Assembly (NCBI GenBank): GCA_029204225.1
Contig: CM055092.1
Location: forward strand, 69,446,252 to 69,510,251
Direction of reading: 5' to 3'
DNA: 64,000 bases
Source of the DNA: Diphasiastrum complanatum
Taxonomy: Eukaryota > Streptophyta > Lycopodiopsida > Lycopodiales > Lycopodiaceae
Below, piece after piece: positions 27,240 to 39,542 of the stretch; the first letter of the stretch is position 1; the number at the start of each line of letters is the position of its first letter. The translations under genes were made by a program, and so were the position numbers. The notes beneath the pieces are model-generated. The model saw nothing but the letters and a program-made list of their open reading frames with translations, was not told where the DNA came from and did not search any database.

Positions 27240-28015
27240 AGGATTTCATGTATTAAAATCATTATGTGATTGTTGCGCCATTTCCAAATCTCTCTGGCAC
27301 TCAAGCAATAATATGTCTTCCTTTGCTCTGGTATATCTCTCGATAGGTAAGTTGTCGTATGCTGACAACCTTACAAGGAGTAGAGTGCCATCGAATAGTT
27401 TATGTACTAACTGAAAGTCCTCTTTAGAACTTTTCTTAAGTGTAATTTGTTCAAATAAAGTAGATGAAAACTGAATAAATTTGCACTTTACAAATAATTT
27501 TTGAACAAAAAATAATGTCTTGGCTGCAAAAGTGCCAAACGGCCAATAAGTATATGTATAGAAAGATTTGTATTCGCGTGATATCATTCTATCCTATAAG
27601 TTGTGCTTAATTTTTGCATAATAGCTTGAAAATTTTCGCTCCCAGTCGGTGTATGTATTGTACAGCTCCAAATATGCCATGTTGATATTCAACAACAAAC
27701 CTGCGTCGTCGAATTCTTCAATATTCGCCCGGCCTTCTGGTAAATATAAGTTGAACTTTGCATGCTTTCTTCAAAATTTTTGTTTCGAGTCGCTATGCTT
27801 CAAAAATTGGTACTCCTTTATCCGGATGTACTCCAGGGCATACAAAAATGTTGAGCCTATGTACAATTCCATTGATCTGAATGGCGAACTTTGAATTTTC
27901 TCTGGATTATGGCCCAACATAGACATCCCTTTTGTTCTATGCTAAGTTGGTCCCATAACCAAAGTAAATCTTCTTTTTCTCACTCTGCTTGCCAGTCATC
28001 GAAATATGGAATTTC
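27240..28015 (-). pseudogene. Decayed ORF of about 250 codons downstream of gypsy integrase, unknown function
   Basis: Minus-strand reading across one frameshift and a few stops gives protein-like sequence: DDWQAE then EKEDLLWLWDQLS, KVRHSDQWNCT, AQHFCMPWSTSG, NLYLPEGRANIEEFDDAG, YTYWPFGTFAAKT, LSAYDNLPIERYTRAKEDI. It ends about 260 bp before the polypurine tract at 26978. In the uninterrupted gypsy element it would lie after integrase, where some plant gypsy lineages carry an extra ORF. It could instead be gag of a different element. I recognise no named domain. Confidence 0.4.
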
Positions 28016-28019
28016 TTTT

Positions 28020-28750
28020 AAAAGAGAGAGAAGAAAATGATAAGAATAAGACTTTAATGGGATCAACCAGTTGCATAGATTTCTTTTGTGGAATCCAGTT
28101 TGTGTGCAATGGTGGAACTATCCAGTGGAATAGAGGAGATCTCTAGTGATTGTTTTAAATAATCTGGAACTAGAGTAGTTTTGGGAGTTTTGCTGTTGGA
28201 TATTCATGATTATGGGAAGTAGTGGTAAAGATTAAAATAAGGTTCACTGGTGGGCTATCAAGTACCATTTAGTTATGGATTGGATTAGAGGAATAAAGCT
28301 TTAATCTTAACCTTATAAGATGTCTGTATAAGTCAGCCTAATCTTGGTTTGTACACTAAGATTTGAAGTAGGTTGATTGGATGAATAAATTATTATGGTA
28401 AAAGTATGATGGTTGGTTAACTTGTGATGTGGAATTATTCACTTCAGAGATTTCCCAGATATGTTATTTACTCAAGAGAACTAGAATCTTTTGTAGCTGA
28501 GTTACAAGATTCTCAGTGAAATATGTGAGTAACATATGAGGATTTTTGAGGAATCTGCCAGATAAAAACATATGTGTTTATGTACTGGGTCATAGTGAGA
28601 TTTTCTCATATGTGCACGACTAATCTTGTTTGGTTCTACTATGTATTCCTGGTTACTAAGATTATCTGGTGCACTTAACCTAGTCGTTGAACATAGACAT
28701 ATGGTCGAGTATTGTGTTTGACAATTACTTGCAGAGTTAACAGATCTATT
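28020..28750. other. No gene seen (gypsy 3' region interrupted by the copia insertion)
   Basis: AT-rich, stop-dense on both strands. It abuts the copia 5' LTR; the continuation of the same host sequence resumes at 34356. Confidence 0.5.
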
Positions 28751-29019
28751 TGTTAGAAATCAATGATCAATGATAAACTTCATTGTTACTGTTTACGATG
28801 CACATTAATGTTGACAGCTGTGACCAGCTGTCAATAGCCGTAGGCTAGTCTATTAGTCTATTCGTAGATTTTCTCTCTCTATAAGGGTTTAGGGTTTATT
28901 TGTACATTTTACATTCTGTATGAGTGAGTGTGATAGAGTGACAGTACGTGTTCTTCTTCTGCCTTCTTGTGGTGATTGCTTATGGTGAATGCTTGATGTT
29001 GCATATCTAATTCTTGACA
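28751..29019 (+). mobile_element. Copia element 1: 5' LTR
   Basis: 269 bp, TGTTAG...TTGACA. It matches the 3' LTR at 34082-34350 with 10 substitutions counted by eye (about 3.7 percent) and no indels. Host duplication ctatt at 28746-28750 is repeated at 34351-34355, proving an intact insertion. The LTR contains the telo-box-like agggtttagggttt. Confidence 0.97.
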
Positions 29020-29031
29020 TGGTATCAGAGC
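29020..29031 (+). other. Copia element 1: primer-binding site
   Basis: tggtatcagagc directly after the LTR, complementary to the 3' end of initiator tRNA-Met, standard for plant copia. Confidence 0.95.
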
Positions 29032-29546
29032 AACGATAGTCCTGCGTGCCTGATCAGTGGATACAGCTTGTCACAAGCTCCGCAACGAAGTGAGAAAGTC
29101 CTTCACGGGAGGTGAAGGCTTGGAGAGACAAAAACGGTTGGAAGAAATTCTTCTTTGGTGTATTTTGTAGGGTTGGAGCTCAGAATCATCAGTGGGGAAC
29201 AAAAGCACAGTCCCAGAGGCATCAAAAAGGCCAGGGCAGCATCAGACAGATTGAAAATTTGTTGAGTGGGGGAGATTTTTACAATACTTCCTAGTTATTG
29301 TGGAAAGTGCTATTTGTGTGAGAGGTTTGCCAAGAAATCTCTCATATGTCTATTTGGAGTATCGCAAATCACACTAGACAGTGTCTAGTACTACCATTCA
29401 GAGTTAGAAGGCTTCATACTTTTCACATTACTGATCTTTGTCTTTTGAATGATCACACATTTCGAAATCTTTGCAAAGAGGAGACGGCGTAGCCGCCGCG
29501 CCGAAGTGGAGAATCTAGAATATTCTCTCTATTTTTAATCTTTTTC

Positions 29547-29790
29547 GTACCAATATTGGATCGACGCGCCAGAGGTAGGAAAAATCTTGAGCAGTCGTAC
29601 ATCCGCGCGTCATACAGATATAGCATATCCGTACCAATATTGGATCAACGCGCCAAAGGTAAAGAAAACCAAGAGCAGTCGTACATTTGCGCGTCATACC
29701 GATATCACATATCAGTACCAATATCGGAGCGACGCGCCAGAGGTAAAGAGAATCCCGAGCAGTCGTGCACCCGCACGTCATACTGATATC
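29547..29790 (+). repeat. Copia element 1 leader: three tandem repeats of about 84 bp
   Basis: Units start at 29547, 29632 and 29715 with gtaccaatatt or gtaccaatatc and contain gacgcgccagaggta and agcagtcgtac. They lie in the untranslated leader between PBS and gag. A frame stays open through all three, but unit lengths (85, 83) are not a multiple of three. Confidence 0.9.
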
Positions 29791-29858
29791 AGGTGTACAA
29801 CCAAAAATTTACAGTTTTGTGGTAAGAATAAATTTTGTGATCCAGACTCATCTATCCA

Positions 29859-30782
29859 GTGATTGCAACTCTAAGAGAGAGTGTTCTTAATGAGTCAAGC
29901 AAATTGGAAAGTGCTGACAACTATGCAGTTTGGAAATTCAAATTGAAGGACATTTTGATGGAAAAGGAGCTATGGGAGATCGTGACAGGTGAAGAGACAA
30001 GGCCAATGATTGAAGAAGATCAGCGGGCATTTGATAGGAGAAGATGGAAAGCCCAAAATGTCATCAATTTATCAGTTAGAGATGCAATTATTCCCTATAT
30101 TTCAGATTCAGAAGGACCAAAAGAAACGTGGGATACATTGAAGGCATTGTTTGAAACGACAAATACATCTCGAATACTATTTTTAAAGACAAAGTTGCAT
30201 ACATTGCGGATGGATGATGGTGCAACTATTGCCGATCACATACTGAAGATCAAAGAGATCCGTGATCAATTAGCAGCAGTTGGAGAGCGAGTACAAGATC
30301 ATGAGATCGTGCAATTGACATTGAATAGTCTGAGTGAGTCACATCAGATGTTTGTGACGAGTATAGCCACAAGAGAAAATCTTCCAACCTATGAAGAACT
30401 AGGTGGATTGCTTTTGCAAGAAGAGCAACGTCAAGAGAACTTGAATCATCGTAACAGGAGCTATGATCAAGCTCTTGCAGTTCGAGGACGAGGTGGAAGA
30501 TTTGGCCGTGGAAAGTATCAATCGAGAGGAGGAAACTCAAGCCGAGGATCATTTCAACAATTTCATGAGTAAGTCAATGATAGTTCGAATCGAGGTAATT
30601 GGAATCGAAGGTGCTTTTGGTGCAACGATTGCAAGAATACTATCTTCCACAAAAGAGGATAATCGATCAATAAGAATCGATATTGAGCATAAGACCGAGG
30701 TCAAGGACGCGGCTATTCAAGACAAAATAAACCTGGAAATTGTGGGTATTGCAACAAACATGGTCACTGGGAGCGTGAATGC
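29859..30782 (+). pseudogene. Copia element 1: gag with zinc knuckle, decayed
   Basis: UBN2-type gag. It begins with a GTG where an ATG would be expected, then LESADNYAVWKFKLKDIL, KETWDTLKALFETTNTSRI and LPTYEELGGLLLQEEQR, then an Arg-Gly-rich stretch (RGRGGRFGRGKY). The frame stops at 30570 and again at 30660, 30684 and 30690, yet continues in the same frame to a CX2CX4HX4C knuckle CGYCNKHGHWEREC (30741-30782). The capsid-like protein would package element RNA; the start and stop changes make this copy non-functional. Confidence 0.9.
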
Positions 30783-32080
30783 TTCAAGAAACAGAAGGAG
30801 ATGGAACAAAGAAAAGACAAATGGCAAGCGGGAAATTATGCTGATCAACATCAATTTGATGACTATTATTATGAAGACAATTATACTGATCAACATCAAT
30901 ACGATGATGATCAATATGAAGATGACACAGGTGAGAGTTCAAAATTGTTAATGACAAGTGATGAAGCCAAGGAAACCTGGTACATTGATAGTGGTGCATC
31001 CAAGCACATGACTTCAAGGAAAGAGTGGTTTTCAGAACTCAAGAAAACTAACAATGGTGATGAAGTTGGAAAAGCTGATGGCAAATTGCTATATGTTAAA
31101 GGAGTTGGAGTGGTACCAGTGAAGTTAGCCAACGGGAAAATAAAGCATATAAACAATGTGCAATATGTACCTGGCTTAGCTAACAATCTACTATCTATTG
31201 GGACGATGGCTGATCAACAACTCAAGGTTGAGTTTGACAGTGACAAATGTCTTGTCAAAGATATCAAGAATCACTACAAAGTGATTGCTATAGGAGCTAG
31301 AGTCAACGAGAATCGACTCTACAAATTGAATGCAAGATCTTTTACTCAAGCTATGGTAAGCATTGTTGATAGTCGAAGTGATTTTTGGCATCAAAGGTTT
31401 GGTCATATCAGTGCTCAAAGCTTGCAAATTCTTAAAAGAGGTATTCTAGTTGTTGGATTGCCTGACATCTCTTTTGAAGGAAAAATTTGTGAGGGTTGCA
31501 TTTTGGAAAAACAACATAGAGAGAGATTTCCCAAAGATGGAGCAAAAAGAGCCAATGGCATTCTTGATCTTGTTCATAGTGATATATGTGTGGACCAATA
31601 CAAACTAGGTCCATTAGTGGTTGTTACTATTTCATCACATTCATTGATGACTATAGTAGACATATCTGGATTTATTTCATAAGCAAGAAATCTGATGCTT
31701 TTGCCAAGTTTAGAGAGTTCAAGGCTCTAGTTAAAAAACAATCTGGTTGTTATATTAAGACCCTCAGATCAGATGGTGGCAGTGAGTATTTTTCAACAGA
31801 GTTTATAAACTTTGCAAGGATCAGGGGATCAAGAGACAAACCACTACACCCTATTCACCACAATAGAAAGGAGTTGCAGAACGGAAAAACAGATCCATTG
31901 TGGAGATGACTAGGGCAATGCTTAAGAGCAAGGGTTTGCCAAATACTTTTTGGGCAGAAGCATGCAACACAACTACTCATATCTTGAATCGGTGTCCTAC
32001 GAAGGCCGTGGAGGGTAAGACACCTTACGAAGCTTTTACTGGAAAGAAACCTAATGTCTCATTTACGAATATTTGGTTGT
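30783..32080 (+). pseudogene. Copia element 1: protease and integrase, frameshifted
   Basis: Protease motif TWYIDSGASKHMTS (about 30978), then GAG-pre-integrase DFWHQRFGHISAQSL and the CEGC zinc motif. Integrase begins at LVHSDI, shifts frame near 31600, continues TFIDDYSRHIWIYF and LRSDGGSEYFS, shifts again near 31810, then gives TTTPYSPQ, a TAG at 31864, KGVAERKNRSIVEM and the end of the core. Catalytic D, D and E positions are all still present, in three different frames. Another shift lies near 32070. The order protease-integrase-RT identifies Ty1/copia. Confidence 0.92.
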
Positions 32081-33928
32081 AATGCTTACGCTCATGTACC
32101 TCATGAAAAACGAAAGAAGCTGGATGCAAAAGCTGTTAAGTCTATTTTCCTTGGATATGATGAAAGAGCCAAGGCATACAAGATGTATGACACAGATGCA
32201 CAAAAGATCGTGATTTCCAGAGATGCTACTTTTGATGAGATGGGTCAAAATGACCAAATAAAATTGACAATTGATCCCTTTGATGATAAAGCTAAAATGC
32301 AAGTGAAGAAAGAAGTTGGTGTCGATATGGAAGAGCCAATGGAAAAAGACAGGGTCAATAATGAGATTCCTAGGAGAGTGCCTAAGTGGTACTTGTTAGT
32401 AACAAGTGATGCTAATAAAGGAGATACTCCCGAATCAAGTGAGCAGGAAGAGCTTAGAAGATCAAGTAGAAATCGAAAACCTCCTGCAAGATTAGAGATG
32501 AATCTAGCCCTAATGGGTTCTGTGCTCAAGGCTCAGGAACCAAAAACTTTTGATAAAGCAAAGGAGCACAAGGAGTGGCGTGAAGCTATGGAAACAGAAA
32601 TGGAAGCTATATCGAAAAATAGGACGTGGAACTTGGTTGAGCTACCTGTTGGTAAAACGCCTATCACTTGCAAATGGATATACAAGATCAAATATGGAGC
32701 TAATGGGCAACTCAACAAGTATAAAGCACGGTTGGTTGCGAGAGAATTTGAGCAACAGAAAGGTATTGATTTTGAAGAAACCTTCGCACCCGCAGCTAAG
32801 ATGGTAACTATACGTTCTAGCATTGCTATTGCTGCTTTCTATGGTTGGAAGATCTAGCAAATGGACGTTAAATCTGCTTTTCTTAATGGAGTGCTGGATG
32901 AAGAGGTGTACTTAGTACAACCTCAAGGATTTGTTGAGCCAGGGAGAGAGCATCTCGTTTGTAAGCTCAACAAATCCATTTATGGATTGAAGCAAGCACC
33001 ACGGGTGTGATACTCTTGCATTGATGAACACTTCAAGCGAAGGGGAATGATAAAGAGTGATGCTGGTCCTAATCTTTACATTCTAAGGCAAGATTCAGAT
33101 ATAGTGTTCATTGTGTTGTACGTGGATGATTTGATTATTACAAGAAGTAATGAGAGCTTAATTGATGAAATAAAATGAGATCTTTCCAAAGCTTTTGACA
33201 TAAGTGATCTAGGATTGATGCACTATTGTCTTGGCATTGAAGTATGGCAAAAGGAAGACATGGTCTTTCTTACACAAAGCAAATATGCACGAGATTTGCT
33301 TTATAAGTTCAATATGCAAGATTGTAAGCCTTTGAGTACACCTATGGATGTCAACATGAAGCTTACTGCATATGATGAATCTGAGAAAGTGGATGCTTAT
33401 TTGTATAGACAGCTGGTGGGTAGTTTGATTTATTTGACACACACACGACCTGATATTTCTTATGCTGTTGGTGTTGTTAGTCAATTTATGCAAGATCCTA
33501 GTCAAGCACACCGTAAGTATGCTAAACGTATTCATAGATACATTCGAGGGACATTGAATTTTGGTTTGAAGTATGATCAACCTGAAACGCCAATGTTGGT
33601 AGGTTATACAAATGCCGATTGGGCAGATAATATTGATGACAGAAGATCTACAAGTGGTCATACATTCAGTTATGGTACAACTGCAATTTCATGGAGCAGC
33701 AAAAAGCAACCTACAGTAGCCTTATCATCGACAGAAGCTAGATATCGAGCACTCATCAATGCTACACAAGAAGCGGTATGGTTACGAAGATTGCTTGTGG
33801 ATTTAGGTCAACCACAGGTGGATGCGACTACTATATCTTGCGATGATCAAAGTTGCATTCACCTTGCCAAAAATCCAGTTTTACATGCTCGAACCAAGCA
33901 CATCGAAATACACTACCATTTTGTTTGA
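32081..33928 (+). pseudogene. Copia element 1: reverse transcriptase and RNase H, three nonsense codons
   Basis: A single frame holds the integrase C terminus (FGCNAYAHVP), the RT (TCKWIYKIKYGANGQ, then a TAG at 32855 directly before [22 protein letters not shown], then TGA at 33008, LYVDDLIIT as catalytic YVDD, TGA at 33176) and RNase H (GYTNADWADNIDDRRSTSG, VALSSTEARYRAL, ARTKHIEIHYHFV). Family consensus gives Gln before MDVK and Trp after APRx, so these two stops are C-to-T type changes. The remaining text is well conserved, so the element decayed recently. Confidence 0.93.
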
Positions 33929-34081
33929 GAGAAAATTCTTGATGGAGCCATTGATCTTGTTTTTTGTAAATCTGAAGATCAAAAGGCAAATATTTTTACT
34001 AAGTCATTAGGTAGATGTAAATTTTAGAGGTTTCGTACTCTATTAGGGATAGAAAAATGTAATTTTATCATTGAGGGAGAG

Positions 34082-34350
34082 TGTTAGAAATCAATGATCA
34101 ATGATAAACTTCTTTGTTACTGTTTACGATGAACATTAATGTTGACAGCTGTGACCAGCTGTCAATAGCCGTAAGCTAGTCTCTTAGTCTACTCGTAGGT
34201 TTTCTCTCTCTATCAGGGTTTAGGGTTTATTTGTACATTTTACATTCCGTATGAGTTAGTGTGATAGAGTGACAGTACGTGTTCTTCTTCCGCCTTCTTG
34301 TGGTGATTGCTTATGGTGAATGCTTGATGTTGCATATCTAATTCTTGACA
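34082..34350 (+). mobile_element. Copia element 1: polypurine tract and 3' LTR
   Basis: The tract ttgagggagag (34071-34081) precedes the 269-bp LTR. TSD ctatt follows at 34351. The whole element is 5600 bp (28751-34350). Confidence 0.97.
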
Positions 34351-34836
34351 CTATTCTGATAGATCTATAGGTTAACTTAAAAGTGATTTGGACATGGATC
34401 TAAATGTGGTGTTGTACTAGTACAATCAAAAGCTGCACCTGAACATTTAAGATTTTTAAACCATGGGCAATTAACTCGAGTAGTTGATTTACTCCTCTAG
34501 AAGTTAATTGGTAAAATTGACAATGTGAAGAGAATTCACTGGAAACTGTTTGTTTTGTGGGTATTGCTTGTAAGACACATAATGTATGAGTCATTTGGAT
34601 TCATTAAAAAATTGTGTGCATAGGATACTGAATTATTGGGTGAGTATTTCTTAATTGAGGAATAGAGAATAAATTAGTGAGAGTATCACTGTGAGCTCAA
34701 TTGGATACCAAATCCTAATGGTTTCAAGAATGGTAAACTGAATTTTGGAATTCGGCAGAACTTTGTAATCTCTAGATGCTGTTCTAGATTATTGTATAAT
34801 GTTTATCTTGGTAAAGGCATGTGTGTAAAATGGTCT

Positions 34837-37190
34837 TTAATTACTTGGTTGATTGTAGAATTTGGAACTCATAATCTGGTTAAGAATCAAGTTGAAAGAA
34901 TATTCTTGAAATCCAGTTATTTTCATTGAAGGTAAATTTTTATCCCAGTCTGTAGCATGTGGAACAATGATCTTATTCAGGATCTTGCATAATATCCCAT
35001 TCGCTCTTTTAGTTAATCCATTGGCTTTCAGATTATACGGGGTTGCCTTTTTGTGTTTGATCAAAAAATAAGTAGTCAATAGTCGAATCGTATCATTTAG
35101 AAAATGAGTACCACAATCACTGACTAACTCAAGAGGGCAACCATAACATGTGATAATAGATTTGAATAGAAAAGCGACAACAGTTTTTGCATCATTTCGT
35201 TTCGTCGCTTCCGCTTCAACATTGTTCGTTGCATAATCCGTCGCAACCAAAATATATCAACATTTAGTGTGTCGAGTTACTAGCGTTATTGGACCAACAA
35301 CGTCAATCCCCCACTTTTCAAATGGTGCAAGGGGTATAATTGGCATCAACGACCAATTCATAAATTTGGTTGGTTTACCATATCTTTGGCATGGATCATA
35401 GGACAAAATATACATAGAAACATCCTTAAACATGGTAGGCCACCAATATTTGGCGGTCAAAATCTTATTAACAGTGTTCTTCATGGCGAAATGTCCACCG
35501 GCATCTTCGGGATGTAAGGCTTGAATAACCTTTGGAATATCTTCCGCTTCAAGACACCTTCTTAGCTGATGATCTGCACCAAGCTTATACAGAACATTGT
35601 TACTTCAAAGCATAATGATCAACATGGAGTATAAGAGCATATCCCAGCAAATAATGCCAAAATTTATTTACAGTAAAAATCATTCCAAGTGCTTCTCTTT
35701 CTGTTGCCGAATAATTTTTCTCCGAGGAACTAAGGTGGCGACTAGCATAGTATATCGGATGGTCTTTCTTTTGTTCGTCCTTCTGGCTCATACAAACACC
35801 AATAGCAAATGCTGACACATCAACATAGCAATGAAATAGTTTCATCCAGTTAGGTGGTCTCAGAATTGGAGCATTTATTAGTCTGTGCTTAAGTTCTCGG
35901 AATGCTTTCTGTTGTGTTGTCGTCCAAATATAAGCAATGTACTTCTTAAGTAACTGTGTAAGGGCTGCAACAATATAGGCATGATTATGGATAAATCTTT
36001 GATAATAACCAACATGTCCTAAAAAACCTCTTAGTTCACGTACATTTGTTGGTATCAACTGATTTTTTATGACTTTGACTTTATCTTTGTCGACTTCAAT
36101 TCCTTTGTTGGATATTCTATGGCCCAGAAGTATACCTTCTCTCATGCGAAAAAATATTTTTCGGGGTGAAGTGACAAACAAGTGTTTCGACACCTCTGCA
36201 ATGTAAGCTTCAATTTTTGAATATGAGACTTAATATTACTATAAACACAGAAATCATCAATGAAAATTTCGAGAATTGTTCTTAGGAAAGTAGCAAAAAT
36301 TAGCATCATAATTATCTAGTAGTTGGTGCATTACAAAGACCAAAGGGCAATGTATTATAGGCATAAGTGCCCCAATCGGTAGTAAACGTGGTCTTCAGTC
36401 GATCCTCCTTCCTTACTCCAACTTGATTGTAGTCAGAGAAGCCATTACAGAAATTGTAACGTTCTTGCCTAGCGACCTGGTCTAGAATGGAATCCGTGAA
36501 GGGTAATGGATGGTGATCTTTCTTTGTAGCAAGATTCAACTTTCTGAAATCCTGGCAAATTCGAATCTTGCCAGTCTTCTTCTTTGGAACTACAACAATA
36601 GGAGACACTCATTCACTACATAAGACGGGATAAAGAATACCTGCCTTAAGGTGCTTGTTGAGTTCATCTTTTATCATAAGAGAGTACTTCGGATTGAGAC
36701 GATATTGTCTTTGTCGAACAGAAAAAACATCTTCTTTAAGGTCAATGCAGTGCTCGCCAAAGTCAACAATTCCCTTCAAATCTTCGAGCGACCATGCAAA
36801 AACATCTTGGTACTCTTTCAATAGCTCGGTAAATTCTGCTAATTTTTCCTTTCCAAGGGACTTAGAAACATGCACAAATTTTCCAGGTGCAAGTTCAATT
36901 AACTCTATAGAATCTGGCAAAATTATACCTTCCGTCATACTGGCCTGTGTATGCCCATGAATTCGTGTATGACTGACTCCATAGATTTCTTCTTGTTGTC
37001 AGCCTGGTCTTTGTTACCAAATTCTTGCTCAGATTCGTCAAATTCGTCATCTGTATCTTTATCATCTACATTAGAATTATCAGAATTCTGGTCTACAGCT
37101 TCTGATTCAGTTATATCATCATCTGCATTGCAAACATCAAAGAATTCTTCTCCATCATCCGATGAATCATTATTCTCAATAATTTACTTC
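34837..37190 (-). pseudogene. Ty3/gypsy pol remnant: RT, RNase H, integrase
   Basis: Read on the minus strand from 37190: an acidic linker (DDKDTDDEFDESEQEFGNKD), then RT (YQDVFAWSLEDLKGI; a stop at the SE-W-VSPIVVVPKKK tryptophan near 36607; RICQDFRKLNLATKKDHHPL; LPFGLCNAPTT; after a frameshift the catalytic FIDDF at about 36245-36262), RNase H (35600-36193: LRGFLGHVGYYQRFI, YYASRHLSSSEKNYSATERE), then integrase (YWWPTMFKDV, WGIDVVGPIT, DYATNNVEAEA, LVSDCGTHFLND). The expected catalytic Glu of the integrase is replaced (NGLTKRAN where NGxVExxN is usual). RT before integrase marks Ty3/gypsy; no chromodomain is seen. gag and protease are missing on the 37-kb side. Confidence 0.9.
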
Positions 37191-37359
37191 GATGTCTGAT
37201 GCATTACAGAATATATTAAGATCATAAGAAGAATCTTCTGAAGTAAAACTGGTGTCGGACGTAGGAGTTTTAGGGTTGCCTCGATATATGCAAACCCTCC
37301 AACAAGCTAGTATAAAAAATGCTTATCAAAGATGATGCAGACTAAAAAGAGAGAGATTG

Positions 37360-37530
37360 GTTTCGATAGGTAGCTAGTTAAATCGTTAGCAACTTTAAAT
37401 ATGAATAGACAGAACTATAAAACAATGTAGGATTGTACAAAGTTGAATCTTGAACCTAAACAATTAGTGGAGCTAGTATTAAGAATTCTTATCAGAGATG
37501 ATGCAAAATAAAAAGACAAAGATTGGCAAG
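37360..37530. repeat. Dispersed repeat, partner of 25478-25601, with internal duplication
   Basis: 37360-37474 matches 25478-25601 (about 80 percent). The flanking segment ctagtataaaaaatgctta (from about 37311) recurs in diverged form at about 37472, giving a period of about 162 bp. Confidence 0.65.
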
Positions 37531-37745
37531 CAACATTCATGCATTACAGTATTTTAGAATGAACCTTGAAAAGTACTATCATTCGAGGTAACAGCTTGTT
37601 GTATACAAGGATACAAAGCATTTAGATGTTGCTCGGACTTCTCATATTAGTGTGAAACTGATAAGACAATAATGATATGCGCAAGATTATTGCATAGATA
37701 GCCGATGTTGAGTTTGTTATATTTTTTATTGATCTAATTAAGCTG

Positions 37746-38180
37746 GTAAGTGCAAGGCCGTAAGCAGGCCTAAAAGTTGTAAGCCTGTAATAGGCATAAA
37801 AGTTTGTAAGTAGTTGTAAAGTCGTGAGCCCATAAGTAGGCATAAAGCTCATAAGCAGTCGTAAAATCGTAACCATAAGCAGGTGTAAAAGCATGTAAGC
37901 AATCGTGAAGCGTAAGTCCGTAAGCAGGTGCAGAAGCCTGTAAGTAGTCATAAAGTTGTAAGTCCATAAGCATACGTAAATTCCTATAAATAGTCGTAAG
38001 GTTTAAGCCCGTAAGTAGGCGTAAAATTCTGTAAGCAATCGTAAAAAGCGTAAGCCCATAAGCAGACACAAAAGCTCATAAGCAAGCGTAAGCCCGTAAA
38101 CAAGCGTAAAAGCTCGTAAGCAAGCATAAGCTCGTAAATGGGTGTAAAAGGCCGCAAGCAAGCGTAAGATCGTAAGTCTC
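37746..38180. repeat. Minisatellite of GTAAGC-rich units
   Basis: Imperfect repeats of roughly 20-40 bp built from gtaagcccgtaagcaggcgt and taaaagcctgtaagcag-like segments. Minus-strand open frames across it (Tyr-Leu-Arg-Ala-rich) are compositional. Confidence 0.88.
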
Positions 38181-39542
38181 AAAAACAATTGTAATCATAA
38201 CAAGTGTATTAATGCATTGTTCCGTAATCTTTTGTATTTCTACGGACTGTTTCGAATACCTTGTAATTCAATAGACTTGTCAGGTCCTCATTAAAAATAG
38301 GATGAGGTAGGAATTCTAACACATTTGGCTAATGTGTGGTGAATTTGTTGTTAGTATTGGATTCTCTATTGTCAACACATTATATGCAGGCTGGAGCTTA
38401 GGAGAAGAGTAAATTGAGCTCATGACGTTTCCTTGTTTGGAAGCTTTTGAGCTTAATTTCTTAATTTTTATGTATGAATGGTTTGATGGATATAGATAGT
38501 AGCTAAATTTAAGCTGCAACTAAGAGCTTTTTCATTTGATAGAATTGGGAGTCAAAATTTGGACAATCTAGGGGCCATATTTTTATGATTTATTATTGCT
38601 ATGAGTTGTTAAATTTTTAAGGGATGGTTGCGATTGGACCTTGAGTTGTTATTGGCAACTTACCCACAACAATTGGTTTGGTTTCAAAAATTACACTTGG
38701 TCACTTCCATGTGCGCTGCCTCATGTGCACATATAGTGCCAACTCAAGCAAAGTCTCAAAGGGGAAGGGTTCGTTAAAAAGTATGCTCTAACGTATGCTT
38801 GCCATGTGCTTGGGGGAGCTAGTGTTGCACATACTTTGAAATGATTCTAACTAGTCAACATGTTGTTGGAAATACAATGTGAGAAAGGTTGAATAATGTA
38901 AGAATACAATGCACATGGTCATCACCTTAGTGTGGTTTCACATGACCACTCTTGGTGATGGCAATGGCCCCAACTTGGTTGGTTTAAGATGCATTGATTG
39001 ACAAGTCAAAATGGATACTTGTAGTTGCTAATTTGTTGATAACAACCAAAGTGGCTAGGCCCCCCAAGTGAAATGCCGAAGTATGGCATGTGAGGTGGTT
39101 CAACGGATGAAGAGGTTTTGTAAATTTTTCAAAAATTAGCTCTTGGAGAGAACGTGTCGACCGTTCTCTTAGGTGCTAAAATGACATAGGCTAATGTGCA
39201 CGTGGGGTAAATGAGTCTAAACCTGCGCTTAGTTGATGGTGTCTATTTATTTGTCCATTCCCTTCTTATTATTTAGAGAAACTTGGTCCTCCAGGCTCGT
39301 GGTGTCCACATTGTCCGTACACCTAATCTTAATTTCCTCTTTTATTTGAACCGTCGATGCACAAACTGGCAAGGTAATCGTGGCCGTCCATATTTAGGTT
39401 TTTGTCGAGGGTTTCAATATTTTGTTCATTCAATCATCGTCTTTTGTTAAGATCGCTCTTCAGTGGAGTTGTGGCAGCTGCAGTAGCCAAAGTTTGTGGC
39501 GATCTTGCGAACAGGTAATCGAGCAGCAGCTGCATCGTTGCC
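38181..39542. other. No gene seen; eS24 promoter and 5' UTR at the right end
   Basis: 38181-39250 has no coding signal. The last 150 bp before the ATG at 39543 are more GC-rich and contain taggtttttgtcgagggttt (39395-39414), a degenerate relative of the telo-box/aaaccct element common upstream of plant ribosomal protein genes. A pyrimidine-rich tcatcgtcttttgtt near 39433 could be the transcription start region. Confidence 0.45.

Noticed and set aside
28751-34350. Copia element 1 as an active autonomous element
   Set aside because: Multiple nonsense codons and at least three frameshifts in gag-pol despite 3.7-percent LTR divergence.
25478-37474. 25478-25601 and 37360-37474 as the two LTRs of the gypsy element
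   Set aside because: They are direct repeats in the right general places, but only about 120 bp long, about 80 percent identical, lack TG...CA ends, and no PBS or PPT lies next to them; the PPT-like tract is at 26968-26978 instead.
37746-38180. CRISPR-like array
   Set aside because: Repeats are contiguous and diverged without unique spacers, in a eukaryotic nuclear context; it is a minisatellite.
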